The notes below the pieces were generated by a model, which was given only the letters and a program-made list of their open reading frames with translations, searched no databases and was not told the DNA's origin. The translations under genes and the position numbers were made by a program. Below, piece by piece: positions 20,910-29,633 of a DNA stretch of 64,000 bases. Positions within the stretch are counted from its first letter, which is position 1; each line of letters opens with the position of its first letter. The DNA is from Plutella xylostella (Eukaryota > Arthropoda > Insecta > Lepidoptera > Plutellidae): contig NC_063984.1 in NCBI RefSeq assembly GCF_932276165.1, positions 1,867,501-1,931,500 on the forward strand. The letters run 5' to 3'.

Positions 20910-23852
20910 ATGCCGATCACCACGAGAGCCGCCGCCGTCGCCGCTGCCGCCGCCGAAGCCGCTGTCGTCGCCGAAGCCGCTGCCGCTACCGACGCCGCTG
21001 TCGCTGCCACCGCCGACGCCGCTGTCGCTGCCGCTATCGAGGCCGCCAACGATGCCGCTGGGCCTGCCGCTGCCGGTGCCGCCGCCGCTTCTGTCTCCGC
21101 CACGCCCACAGAAACCTCTTCCGCTGCCGTGAAGAAGGCCGGAGCAGAAGCTCTCACCACTGCCGCCGTTGCTGTCGCACAGAAACCACAGCTCGCTGCC
21201 TCGTCGTCACAGAAGTGCAAGTCGAAGAGTAGCAAGTCTGCGCGTGCGCTGCGAATAGCTCGAGCCAAGGAAGAGATGCTGAAAATACAGCTCGAGCTCG
21301 CCGCCGCACGCATCGCCGTCTTGGAAGCAGAAAGTAGTGAAGACGAAGATGAAGAGCAGTCGGAACACGCGACTGAAAGTTGGAACAAAGTGGAAGAGTG
21401 GCTGAAACAAACGGGAGTGCCACCACAGCTACAAGCTCCGCCGCCCGCACCCTGCGCCCCCGCCGGTGTCGCCCCCGTTGCTGCCGCCCCTGTCGTCGTC
21501 GCCAGCGCGGCCGCCCCCGTCGTCGTCGCAGCCGCCACTGCCGCCGCGCCTGCACACGCCGCCCCCGTCGCCGCGGCCGCCCCCGTCGTCGCAGCCGCCA
21601 CTGCCGCCGCGCCCGCACACGCCGCCCCCGTCGCCGCGGCCGCCCCCGATGCAGCCGCCACCGCCGCCGCGCCTGCACACGCCACCGCCGCGGCCTACCC
21701 GACTGACGCCGTGCTGCCGCTTCACTCATCGTACCCACAAGTGGGTACCTACTATGAAGCCCTACAGTCAAGAAGCCAACCGCGGGACGTCGCTGCGAGC
21801 CAGCCACAACAGATCAACATCTCCGAGCTGGCATCCGCAATAGCACTCGCCGCGAAGGCCGGACAGCGGGCCACGCCACGCTACCACACGGAGCTACCAT
21901 ACTTCGCCGGCTCTCACCACGAGTGGCTGTCATTCCGTGCCGCATATTACGAAACAGCAGAGGACTTCACCGAGACTGAAAACGTGGCAAGACTGCGACG
22001 AAGCCTGAGAGGAAGAGCCAAGGAAGCAGTCGAGAACCTGCTAATATTGAATGCACGCGCCACAGACATCATGCGCGCCCTGGAGTCTCGCTTCGGCCGA
22101 CCCGACTCCATCGCCATGTCCGAACTCGACCGCCTGCGCGCACTGCCGCGCCTCACCGATAACCCGCGCGATATCTGCGTGTTCGCCAGCCGCGTGCTCA
22201 ACGTCGTCGCCAGTTTGCGGGCGCCCGACCGCATACACTACCTCTACAGCCCGGAAGCCACGAAGATCACCATAGATAAGCTGACGCCCGCACTACGCTA
22301 CCGATGGTTCGACTACGCCGCCACTCAGACTACAGAAGAGCCGGACCTACTGAAGCTCTCCAGATTTCTACAGAGAGAAGCCGACCTCTGCGGGCCCTAC
22401 GCACAGCCAGAGACAGAACCCACAGAGCACAGTCACAACAGAATACAGAGAGCTTACACCACAGCGGCCACAGTCATAGAAAAAATAGTAAAATGCCGCC
22501 ACTGCGCCACAGAAGGACATCACATCAATAAATGCCCGAAGTTCGCAGAAACAGATGTGAACTCGCTATGGGAAATAGCAAAATCGCAGCGACTATGTTT
22601 CCGATGCCTTCGCTACAAGAATAAAACCCACAGTTGCAAGCGAATCCGCTGCGGAGAAGATGGCTGCAATTACTTCCATCATAGATTGCTGCACTTCAGA
22701 AGATCAACGGTCACAGCAACAGAAACCGCACCGAAAAGAAAGAACAGCGTAACAGTATCGTCGGTGTGGTCGCCGCGAAAAACACACGCGTATCTCAAGA
22801 TAATACCTGTCAAGATCGTCGGACCGGCGGGAGAGGTACACACGCACGCTCTGCTCGACGATGGCTCTACCGTCACGCTCATAGACGCGGCCATAGCAAG
22901 ACAGGCGGGCCTCACGGGCCCCATCGAGCCGCTGAACATAGCCGCCATCGGCGACACAAAGATGAACGCGTGCCATTCTCGCCGCGTCAAAGTCACACTA
23001 CAGGGAGAACGCGCACAGTACACGATTAACGCGCGGACCATCGACAACATACGACTCTCCGCACAGACGGTGAAATCTGAAGATCTGCAAAATTGTGTTC
23101 ATCTGCGTGACATCGCACAGCAGCTGAAGTACGAAGCAGCAAGACCAAAGATCCTCAACGGTCAAGACAATTGTCATCTTCTCATCGCGAGCGAGGTGCG
23201 ACAAGGACAGCAAGATGAACCCATTGCCTCACACACGCCTCTAGGCTGGGTTCTGCACGGAGCGCACAAGATAACTGTGGACAAGAGCCACCATAGGGTT
23301 AACAATCTGACTACGCGTGAACCCCTCATTGCGCCCACACGCCACCACAGCAACTTGGAGGAACGCGCCATCAATACTCTCGACAAGCGTACAGAACATA
23401 CAGAAGCATCACGTTCATATCGCCATTACGCCGCCCGTCGCCACGCCGCAATCGAAGGTACAGTCCACGACAGGCGATGGGCATCGAGGATGAACGTGAG
23501 CAACACAGCGCGAGAAATACATAGACCTATAGGGCGCCCCCACAGTGTGGTCCAGACTACAGCCACAGATCAATGCCGCAGACGAAGAGAACCGCCGCGC
23601 CACCGCAGCCGCCGCCGCCGCCGCCGTCGCCGAGAACAACTAATGATAGAGCCTACAGGGAGCGACGAGCGAGCTGGCCATCCTGCCCCCCGAGCCTGCA
23701 GAGCCAGACGTCCCTCACCGAGATCTGCAATGACGACCACGGCGTCAATGCACGGCGGGAGTAATGTTCGGGACAAGAATAATAGTTTTGACTCTTGTTA
23801 TTTGTTAATAAATAAATATGTCTCTGGAAGTGAGGAAACTAGCGCCATCTAG
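20910..23852 (+). CDS. BEL/Pao Gag-protease polyprotein (pol missing)
   Basis: First ATG at 20,910 (MPITTRAAA); the frame is open upstream but only non-ATG codons precede it. Order: an alanine-rich N-terminus, a charged helix (about residues 110-150, ending ESSEDEDEEQSE), a second Ala/Pro-rich repeat region (about residues 180-270), a BEL-type Gag core (YFAGSHHEWLSFRAAYYE to RALPRLTDNPRDI), zinc-binding CRHCATEGHHINKC and CFRCLRYKNKTHSC, then an aspartic protease with LLDDGSTVTLID and the closing PLGWVLHG. The family normally continues into reverse transcriptase; here a short basic, low-complexity tail follows and runs into the 3' LTR before stopping. The protein could form particles and cleave itself but not reverse-transcribe. 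Several long antisense open frames here are by-products of the GCC repeats. Confidence 0.85.
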   Translation: MPITTRAAAVAAAAAEAAVVAEAAAATDAAVAATADAAVAAAIEAANDAAGPAAAGAAAASVSATPTETSSAAVKKAGAEALTTAAVAVAQKPQLAASSSQKCKSKSSKSARALRIARAKEEMLKIQLELAAARIAVLEAESSEDEDEEQSEHATESWNKVEEWLKQTGVPPQLQAPPPAPCAPAGVAPVAAAPVVVASAAAPVVVAAATAAAPAHAAPVAAAAPVVAAATAAAPAHAAPVAAAAPDAAATAAAPAHATAAAYPTDAVLPLHSSYPQVGTYYEALQSRSQPRDVAASQPQQINISELASAIALAAKAGQRATPRYHTELPYFAGSHHEWLSFRAAYYETAEDFTETENVARLRRSLRGRAKEAVENLLILNARATDIMRALESRFGRPDSIAMSELDRLRALPRLTDNPRDICVFASRVLNVVASLRAPDRIHYLYSPEATKITIDKLTPALRYRWFDYAATQTTEEPDLLKLSRFLQREADLCGPYAQPETEPTEHSHNRIQRAYTTAATVIEKIVKCRHCATEGHHINKCPKFAETDVNSLWEIAKSQRLCFRCLRYKNKTHSCKRIRCGEDGCNYFHHRLLHFRRSTVTATETAPKRKNSVTVSSVWSPRKTHAYLKIIPVKIVGPAGEVHTHALLDDGSTVTLIDAAIARQAGLTGPIEPLNIAAIGDTKMNACHSRRVKVTLQGERAQYTINARTIDNIRLSAQTVKSEDLQNCVHLRDIAQQLKYEAARPKILNGQDNCHLLIASEVRQGQQDEPIASHTPLGWVLHGAHKITVDKSHHRVNNLTTREPLIAPTRHHSNLEERAINTLDKRTEHTEASRSYRHYAARRHAAIEGTVHDRRWASRMNVSNTAREIHRPIGRPHSVVQTTATDQCRRRREPPRHRSRRRRRRRREQLMIEPTGSDERAGHPAPRACRARRPSPRSAMTTTASMHGGSNVRDKNNSFDSCYLLINKYVSGSEETSAI
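21530..21690 (+). repeat. GC-rich coding minisatellite in BEL gag
   Basis: A unit of about 60 bp containing GCCACTGCCGCCGCGCC, CACACGCCGCCCCCGTCG and GCCGCGGCCGCCCCCG is repeated twice, with a third partial unit. It encodes the Ala/Pro/His run (TAAAPAHAAPVAAAAP). Copy number is likely to vary between elements. Confidence 0.7.
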
Positions 23853-24319
23853 TAGAAAGTAGCCTAACTATGTAGTTCATCTATTCAACAATAGATGGCA
23901 GCACGGAACTAGAAGTTTCTACTAAGAAGTAGAACATTAAGTCTTTTCTAGAGCTTTCTGGAATACTCTATCATCCGTAGAGAATGGTATAAAAGGCGAC
24001 GCTCGCGCCTCACAGTCAATCAGTTAAATAGTAAATAGTGAACAGAACAGTTCAAAAAGAAAATAGCATTCAGTCTAATAGTAAACAGAGAACAAAATAG
24101 TTCTAACAGTGAAATCAGTAAAATAGTAAACAGAGAACAAAACAGTTCTAACAGTGGATTCAGTTAAAAAGCAAACAGCGAAGAAAGAACAAGAAGAAGA
24201 ACAAGCAAAGCAACAGCTCTAGCTCTCTCACTTCCTGACTGGTGAACAGAATAGAAGTCTTTCATTCCTGATCCCTGCCCGCCGTACTTCCCTCAACCAG
24301 AATAGGTGCACCCCGCACA
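23765..24319 (+). repeat. BEL 3' LTR
   Basis: 555 bp, TGTTCGGG to CCCCGCACA, followed by the ATTGC target duplication. It matches the 5' LTR over the first 466 bp. Its last 89 bp (24,231-24,319) are a diverged U5, alignable to the 5' U5 only in blocks (TTCCTG, GGTGA, TTTCATTCCT, CCCCGCA). Confidence 0.9.
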
Positions 24320-25137
24320 ATTGCTGCAGTATGAAATATGTACTTAATTTCTTTAGCTTTTTTGTTGTTAGGTCCTGGTTCTAAGTTAACAAAGAAAGTC
24401 GAAGTTGGCTTTTTGTCCGGACCATAACGGGCATTTATCACTTCTCCAACTACTAAGTTTCCAGATTTTGCTATTTCCTTAATAATCTCTTCATGTGGAG
24501 TTGTGTGGTGAAGGTTTTTAATCACAATCCTGCAGCATTTTTCATCTTTGTGGGTGAAGGTATGACCAATTAGGCCCTTTTCTCTAATCAGGGAGACTAG
24601 AATTTTGTAGGATTCAGTGTTTACGCAGTTGACTCTTAGTTGATTTTTTGTAATAATCTTGAAGCTATAATCTGTAGGATTTAGTTTTTCTTCAATGGTT
24701 TCGGCCAGTTTGTTTACATCCTCAATCCCATACAGAATAAAAGGTGGCGGTTTATACGTTTTCTTTACTGACTCTGATGGCTCAGGTGTGTCCGTGGGCA
24801 AGCCATCAAATCTATTTGACATTTGTGGGCTGACGTCAACAGGCGGCGAGGTGGAGGTCCTGCGACGCTTATTGGATCTCATCATGGGAACCCTTTGCCA
24901 TTCGGGATTCGACTGACTCGGATGGCTAAAGTTATCTTCTATTTCTGTGGTGGTACTGTCTTGTGAATAAGAGTCTGAGCTGGCAGGGGGTTTTGCTCCG
25001 GCTGTATCACAAGAGGGTAAGTCACCTGGACTGAGTATTGCACTTCCATGCGAGGTTGATGGAGGATTGGCAGCATTAAATAAGCCTTTATGGAATACTT
25101 GTTGTACGTAATTGGGATTTTTCTTCTTTGATTCCAT
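24320..25137 (-). pseudogene. Jockey ORF1, N-terminal part
   Basis: Starts at ATG 25,137 (MESKKKNPN). The first 130 residues are Ser/Pro-rich and polar, with a basic patch NKRRRTSTS. The second half (PPPFILYGIEDVNKLAETIE through CCRIVIKNLHHTTPHEEI to TSTFFVNLEPGPNNKKAKEI) matches the layout of the RRM-like and PRE_C2HC region that precedes the zinc knuckles in Jockey-type ORF1 proteins. The frame is intact to the duplicated target bases at 24,320-24,324. Beyond those the open frame reads through antisense BEL LTR to 24,262 and is not original. The knuckles are at 19,783-20,319. Confidence 0.88.
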
Positions 25138-25520
25138 TTTAATCAAAGGTAGCCAGTAACATTAACTTGACGAGAAGCCTGGGCAGCCACTTCAAGCAAG
25201 TAGCGGGACATTGGTAGTTTTCAAATTATTTTACTGGCAACATTATTAAAAACAATATTGTAACAAAAAATTTTGGAGGGTAGATTAATATAAAGTTCGA
25301 ATTGTCAAGTCCAATGTTTGTTGTTGAATTTCACTGTTAATTCACTGTATTTTCGTTAGATAACACTTTCACTAGATTCTGAAGTATTATTTAACACTTT
25401 GATGTGGTTTTTAACTAATATTTCACTGGTTTTAGCACAAAATTGAAATTAATTTGAGGAGCAGTTCTACTCATAATGGCGGATGACAGAAGAGTCCCTA
25501 GGTCAAAGATGGGCGATTAT
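25138..25520 (-). other. Jockey 5' leader (approximate)
   Basis: Sequence upstream of ORF1 without an open frame. It contains several TTCACT/ACACTTTCACT-like repeats on the plus strand between 25,320 and 25,430. The transcript start and the element edge are not resolved; I place the edge near 25,490-25,530. Confidence 0.45.
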
Positions 25521-26209
25521 TATTTTTTAACAGGTAGTCCTAACGAAGATTAGCTTAAACCGGTGCAACACCATAAAAATCAGTCAGATCTTTTTCGTGG
25601 GACAATCTAGTTCTGTTAGCCTGCTCAACCTTTTGATAAAATGTTATTTACAATTTTATTTTTTAATAGTACGACTTTATTAGTTACATAGTACTTCTTG
25701 ATTAAATTATAATTATTAATGCCTAACTAAAACTAACTAATATAGAATTAAAATTAAACTAAAAAGATTCATACTAATTGAAATTGAGTAACGAACATTA
25801 CTGATACTGACTATTTGATGATAATTATCGAAGGCAGAGTAGGCACTAGGCAGGTAATTAAAACATGCAAAATTTAATTAAGTACGAGTACAACAAGGTT
25901 TTGCCAACGTGAAAATGGTTCAGTCTCTCATAAACATTTATAACATCAAAACATAATATTCCCGAATACTTATAAGTAATTTATTGATTTTTAGATTTAT
26001 ATGCAAACGAGTTTTTGATTGGTTTATCTGCAAGTGTGGAGCCGTTCAAAGGCGTAGCACTTAGTATTCATAGGCTGAGCACTATTTTGACTAAAATTTG
26101 AAGCATTATGACAACACTGGCAGCATACAAAATTAGAAGTACCTAGTCACATTCTGAGGCACATTTAATAAGTTCAGGTATTATAAGTAACTACTATTAC
26201 TGGGTTCCC
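25521..26209. other. Unassigned AT-rich DNA
   Basis: No gene, RNA or repeat boundary that I can support. Confidence 0.4.
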
Positions 26210-26400
26210 CTCATCTCGCCTAATCTTTATTGCCCAAAACTCGTTTCGCATAAGGTCTAAACTTTTTTGGTCGAATCATCATTTTGCCAAGTCTTACGTG
26301 GCATAAGGCTCGTTTCGCCTAAAACTCTTTTGGCACAATCTTGAAACACGTAAGTCTCGTTTGCTCAAACTGTTCGTATAGGTATAATCTTGTTTCTTCT
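26210..26400. repeat. Degenerate internally repetitive block
   Basis: CTCGTTTCGCATAAGG, CTCGTTTCGCCTAAAACTC and TCTCGTTTGCTCAAAC recur with TTTTGCCAAGTC and TTTTGGCACAATC variants. The units are too degenerate to define a period. Confidence 0.4.
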
Positions 26401-26639
26401 AATATTATATAAATAAATAATATATGATTTATGTAAAATGTACAAATTGTGGTATTTTTCTCCTACATCCCGAAAATCACGATATTGAATTATCAAAATA
26501 TCGAAAGTTAATGACCATTATAATTATTATACAAACGCCATTAAAACTCATCGGATCGAAACCTAAAGATAGGTGCGACGACGAGCAAAGCGAGGAGGAG
26601 CGTGTTAGGTGCACATTTTCGTCAAAAGCAAAGCGGAGC

Positions 26640-26995
26640 GATTTTTCCTTACATTTTCCGATTTTGTCTTCTATCGATTGAAAACAGTTCCTCGAAATGC
26701 TAATTTGAGTTTTGGAAAAAAAGAAGCTAGAGCCGTGATACCTGGTTAATAAGGTGGATGCTCAATGGTATTTGTTGAGTTTTTGCCCAAAAATTCATTC
26801 ACAATGATGATCCTTGTGCGAAGGCGCATTATCGCGGTGAAAATCTTTCTAGATTTTTTTTCCACAAATCTGGCCTTTTTGTCGAATTTGCTGTATTAAA
26901 TTCCACATAACCCGCAAATAAAGAAGAATTCCGAGTGTACAACACCATGACAATCAAAGAAAACAGTCAACATGACTTTGACTAACAATCGATGG
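26640..26995 (-). pseudogene. mariner transposase remnant (catalytic part), minus strand
   Basis: Conceptual minus-strand translation, with frame changes, gives MLTVFFDCHGVVH near 26,935-26,980, then an IRQKGQICGKK-like stretch, and then NEFLGKNSTNTIEHPP, all recognisable from mariner transposases around the second and third catalytic acidic residues. The DNA motif for the DNAPS-type catalytic segment is present but frameshifted. There are multiple stops, so it is inactive. The C-terminal part of the protein is found next door on the opposite strand (26,989 on). Confidence 0.75.
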
Positions 26996-27195
26996 AAGAC
27001 AAAAAGGAAAAATCGCCGCGAGTACTAAACACAACTCTGGAAAAAGCGTTTAAAAAAACGTTTTGATGATTGGAAAATTCGTATGTCTATTATGTGTATC
27101 TTTTCTGAAGGAGCATACTTTGAAGGTGATAAAATAAATTTGGATGAATAACAAACATTTTTTGTTTTATTGATCCAGTCCCGATACTTTTTACA
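26989..27195 (+). pseudogene. mariner transposase C-terminus and 3' end, plus strand
   Basis: The plus strand reads MEDKKEKS, then FDDWKIRM, then SEGAYFEGDKINLDE and a stop near 27,150, the usual mariner C-terminus. It is followed by TTTTGTTTTATTGATCCAGT and CCCGATACTTTTT, the usual 3' flank. The start CAATCGATGGAAGAC matches, in inverse orientation, CAATCGATAGAAGAC in the minus-strand block (26,661-26,675). This suggests one element rearranged by inversion or two abutting copies. Confidence 0.75.
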
Positions 27196-27521
27196 CAGAG
27201 TAGTATACGTAAGTATGATAAGATGTAGTAATAAGCATTTTCTATTACACAGAGCACACGCTGAGCTTCGTTTCTTTGTTCTTATTTGACACTTTGTTAG
27301 TGAGTCATATAATTTTTCTTTACCACTTTGCAAATTAGAGCCAGCCAGTATTCGTTCGAAATTTAAAATGAAAGTGAACAGCAGTCGGTGTCCAATAAGT
27401 GTTCATATCAATAGAGAAGTATAAAACTTCAATCTAACCAGCCAGCGTTTCGTTTGGTCGCACGTTTCATCTCGGCTAGCGGCGGTTATGAGACTTCCGT
27501 CAGGGCTGGGGGGTCACTCTA
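27196..27521. other. Unassigned DNA
   Basis: No gene or repeat boundary seen. Confidence 0.4.
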
Positions 27522-27614
27522 CAGGGTGTTGCAAAAAGGGTATACTAAGCCGAAACCTATATAACATGCTGCACACGTAGGTTTCGGCTTAGTATACCCT
27601 TGTTGCAACACCTG
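27522..27614. mobile_element. Foldback TA-type MITE (M3), 93-bp form
   Basis: CAGGGTGTTGCAAAAAGGGT at the left and ACCCTTGTTGCAACACCTG at the right, flanked by TA (27,520-27,521 and 27,615-27,616). Arms pair through TATACTAAGCCGAAACCTA to a loop around AACATGCTGCACACG. It is almost entirely palindromic. Confidence 0.8.
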
Positions 27615-27620
27615 TATATG

Positions 27621-27755
27621 ACGAAAAACATAGTTTCGGAGAGCTACTGCGCGAGCCATACGACTCTATCTCGTTGTATTACACGTACCCATTGCACGAC
27701 AGCTCTCGTTCGTTCGTTTTTCGTCAGTATAATAATATATGTAGAGTAACCCTGC
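27621..27755 (+). repeat. Dispersed repeat R7, copy
   Basis: Shares ACGAAAAACATAGTTTCGGA, GCGAGCCA, GACAGCTCTCGTTCGTTCG and TTTTTCGTCAGTAT with 34,809-34,923 (plus strand) and 4,291-4,402 (minus strand). Its class is unknown, and no termini are defined. Confidence 0.5.
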
Positions 27756-27980
27756 TGAAACGACGCGACGGGGTGACGTATTCGGAATTTAATATCGTCT
27801 CAATCCCGAGTTCACATTTACGTCGATTCGAACGGTTTAAGTTGACCCGTTTGGAATAAAATATTTATAAACACTTTTAAAACGAGAGTAGGTACTTATT
27901 ATTATTTTAAGGCTTGACATAGGATACATATACGATATACACTACCAGTATCTAACCTAACATACCCACCTACTGACAAG

Positions 27981-28255
27981 CTGGCTGAATGGTGTAGTGG
28001 TTAGTGACCCTGACTGCTATGCCGAAGGTCCCGGGTTCGATTCCCAGCTGGGGCAGATATTTGTTTAAATACAAATACTTATTCTCGGGTCTTGGGTGTT
28101 GATATTTATATTTAGTATGTATCTATCTATGTACTCGTATTTGTGTAGATAGGTATGTCAGCTGTCCGAGACCCATAACACAGGTTCTGCCTAGCTTGGG
28201 GTCGCATTGCCGTGTCTGAGATGTCCCCACATATTTATAATTATATTTATTGCTA
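27981..28255 (+). mobile_element. tRNA-headed SINE (SINE-A)
   Basis: A-box-like TGGTGTAGTGGTTAGTG and B-box GGTTCGATTCCC lie at tRNA spacing near the 5' end, followed by AGCTGGGGCAGATATTTG, the body motif ACACAGGTTCTGCCTAGCTT, and the 3' end AGATGTCCCCACATATTTAT. The element at 8335-8562 is the same family inverted. Confidence 0.75.
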
Positions 28256-29352
28256 AGCATACTGGCCGCTGTACTCATAATTTATATTAGCGCAAAGATT
28301 AAAACGATGGTAAATGTTAACCGTTATGAATCGTTTCTGTCATATTACGCTCAGTGACAAGTGACAGATTACAGCTACATACCTCCAGGCGAAAACAGTA
28401 ACACAGGTACATTAGTAACATGCTTAACGGCATATAAATAGAGGCGAAATTTACGTGTTAGAGTAACAAACATAAGTTAGTTTTGTTTGGCAAATAATGT
28501 CACTCTTTCTTACAATACCTCAGGGTATTGTAGATACGGAAAACTTACGAAGCAGTTACGTATTTTGTGACGAGTTGCTCAAGATTTTGTTCCTATTTTA
28601 ATACCTACATACACTGTATAATAATAATAATAATTCTTTATTTCGTATATCAAGATCCATTTAAATACACACATAAAAATATAAGAATGAGGTGCTAAAT
28701 TAAATTAGATAATTATAGTGAGAATCAACGCATAAATCAACAATAAATTTTGCATTATTATTAGGTATACCTACTTATCTAGATACTTACTTGCGATTTC
28801 TTGCGTTTTAAATTGCAAAAAGTGAAAAAGTATAAGTATATTTATGTAAATTACTAATAGTATCCATTCTATGTGAAATAAAATTGCTCTGTTGCCACTG
28901 TAACATAAAAATGAAACATACAGTTAGTGTATTTTTGGTTACTTATAGTTTTTTTTATAATAATTTAATCATTGAGATTGAACATTTTGTTTACCAACCG
29001 TTTGTTTGATGTTCCAAAATAAACCAAATTATAAATAAGGCTAGCTTCGTTAATGAGTCCATTAATTTATTTCTGAAATTCTATATTTAGCCTTATGAGG
29101 AAAATGTTGGGTAAAAAATATAAGTACTCTACCTTATTATAAACAACTTGCTGAAAATTCCTGCATTTTTTAAACAACTTACGGTTTACTTAAAGTACTT
29201 ACAGTTATAAATTCGTTGATTATTTTTGGATTTAAAGAATAGTAAAGTCATGGTATAAGTAGGTAGGTACTTATATGATCCTTTTTAATTTCTTTAATGA
29301 CTTAGATTAGATTTTAATTTTTAATGTTTGTATTTTATCACCGTTTGTATTT
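28256..29352. other. Unassigned DNA with a LINE-tail-like end
   Basis: ATAATAATAATAATTCTTTA near 28,620-28,640 looks like the inverted 3' tail of a LINE. Nothing else is recognised. Confidence 0.35.
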
Positions 29353-29597
29353 TGACGACCGAATGGCGTAGTGGTTAGTGACCCTGACTACTGAGCCGAT
29401 GGTCCCGGGTTCAATTCCCGGCTGGGGCAGATATTTGTTTAAACACAGATATTTGTTCTCGGGTCTTGGATGTGCCCGTAAAATGGCAATAGGCCCGCCC
29501 CCTATTACATTGGGACTAACATACACTCTGGCGAAAAGTGGGTACAGCAATGCACCTCTGCCTACCCCGCAAGGGAGTACATTAGTTCAAGGCGTGA

Positions 29598-29632
<35 letters not shown>
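29353..29632 (+). mobile_element. tRNA-headed SINE with a different body (SINE-A2)
   Basis: The head GGCGTAGTGGTTAGTGACCC plus GGGTTCAATTCCCGGC is nearly the same as in SINE-A. The body after TCTCGGGTCTTGGATGTGCC is different: AAATGGCAATAGGCCCGCCC, CTCTGGCGAAAAGTGGGT, CTCTGCCTACCCCGCAAGGG. It ends in a GT run (29,603-29,629). The body recurs without the head at 36,642-36,810. Confidence 0.75.

Positions 29633-29633
<1 letters not shown>

Larger units (their letters stand above)
20320..24319 (+). mobile_element. BEL/Pao LTR retrotransposon, internally deleted (4,000 bp)
   Basis: Bounded by ATTGC at 20,315-20,319 and 24,320-24,324, a 5-bp target duplication within Jockey ORF1. LTRs start TGTTCGGGACAAGAATAA at 20,320 and 23,765. 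The 3' LTR ends CCCCGCACA at 24,319, giving TG...CA termini. The primer site is at 20,861-20,878. The single long ORF covers Gag and protease only. Reverse transcriptase, RNase H and integrase are missing, so it would depend on a partner element. Its coding part is strikingly GC-rich against AT-rich surroundings. Confidence 0.92.
16979..25520 (-). mobile_element. Jockey-clade non-LTR retrotransposon, split by an LTR element
   Basis: Read on the minus strand: a 5' leader (about 25,520 to 25,138), ORF1 (Gag-like), ORF2 (endonuclease plus reverse transcriptase), a short 3' UTR (17,095-16,998) and a 19-base poly(A) tail (T run 16,979-16,997 on the plus strand). Removing the 4,000-bp BEL element leaves about 4.5 kb, a normal length for Jockey. 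The 5' boundary is approximate. I could not find a convincing target duplication next to GCAGGTAAAAG at the tail side. It is non-functional as it stands: ORF1 is split, ORF2 has an in-frame stop, and ORF2 lacks an ATG at its expected start. Confidence 0.9.

Noticed and set aside
20864..21807. Long antisense open frames (up to 273 codons, Ala/Gly/Cys-rich or Arg-rich) opposite BEL gag
   Set aside because: They are by-products of the GCC-rich repeats; the sense frame carries the real Gag, zinc and protease motifs.
22041..23386. Other minus- and plus-frame open stretches over BEL gag
   Set aside because: Shadow frames of a GC-rich coding region, with no motif of their own.
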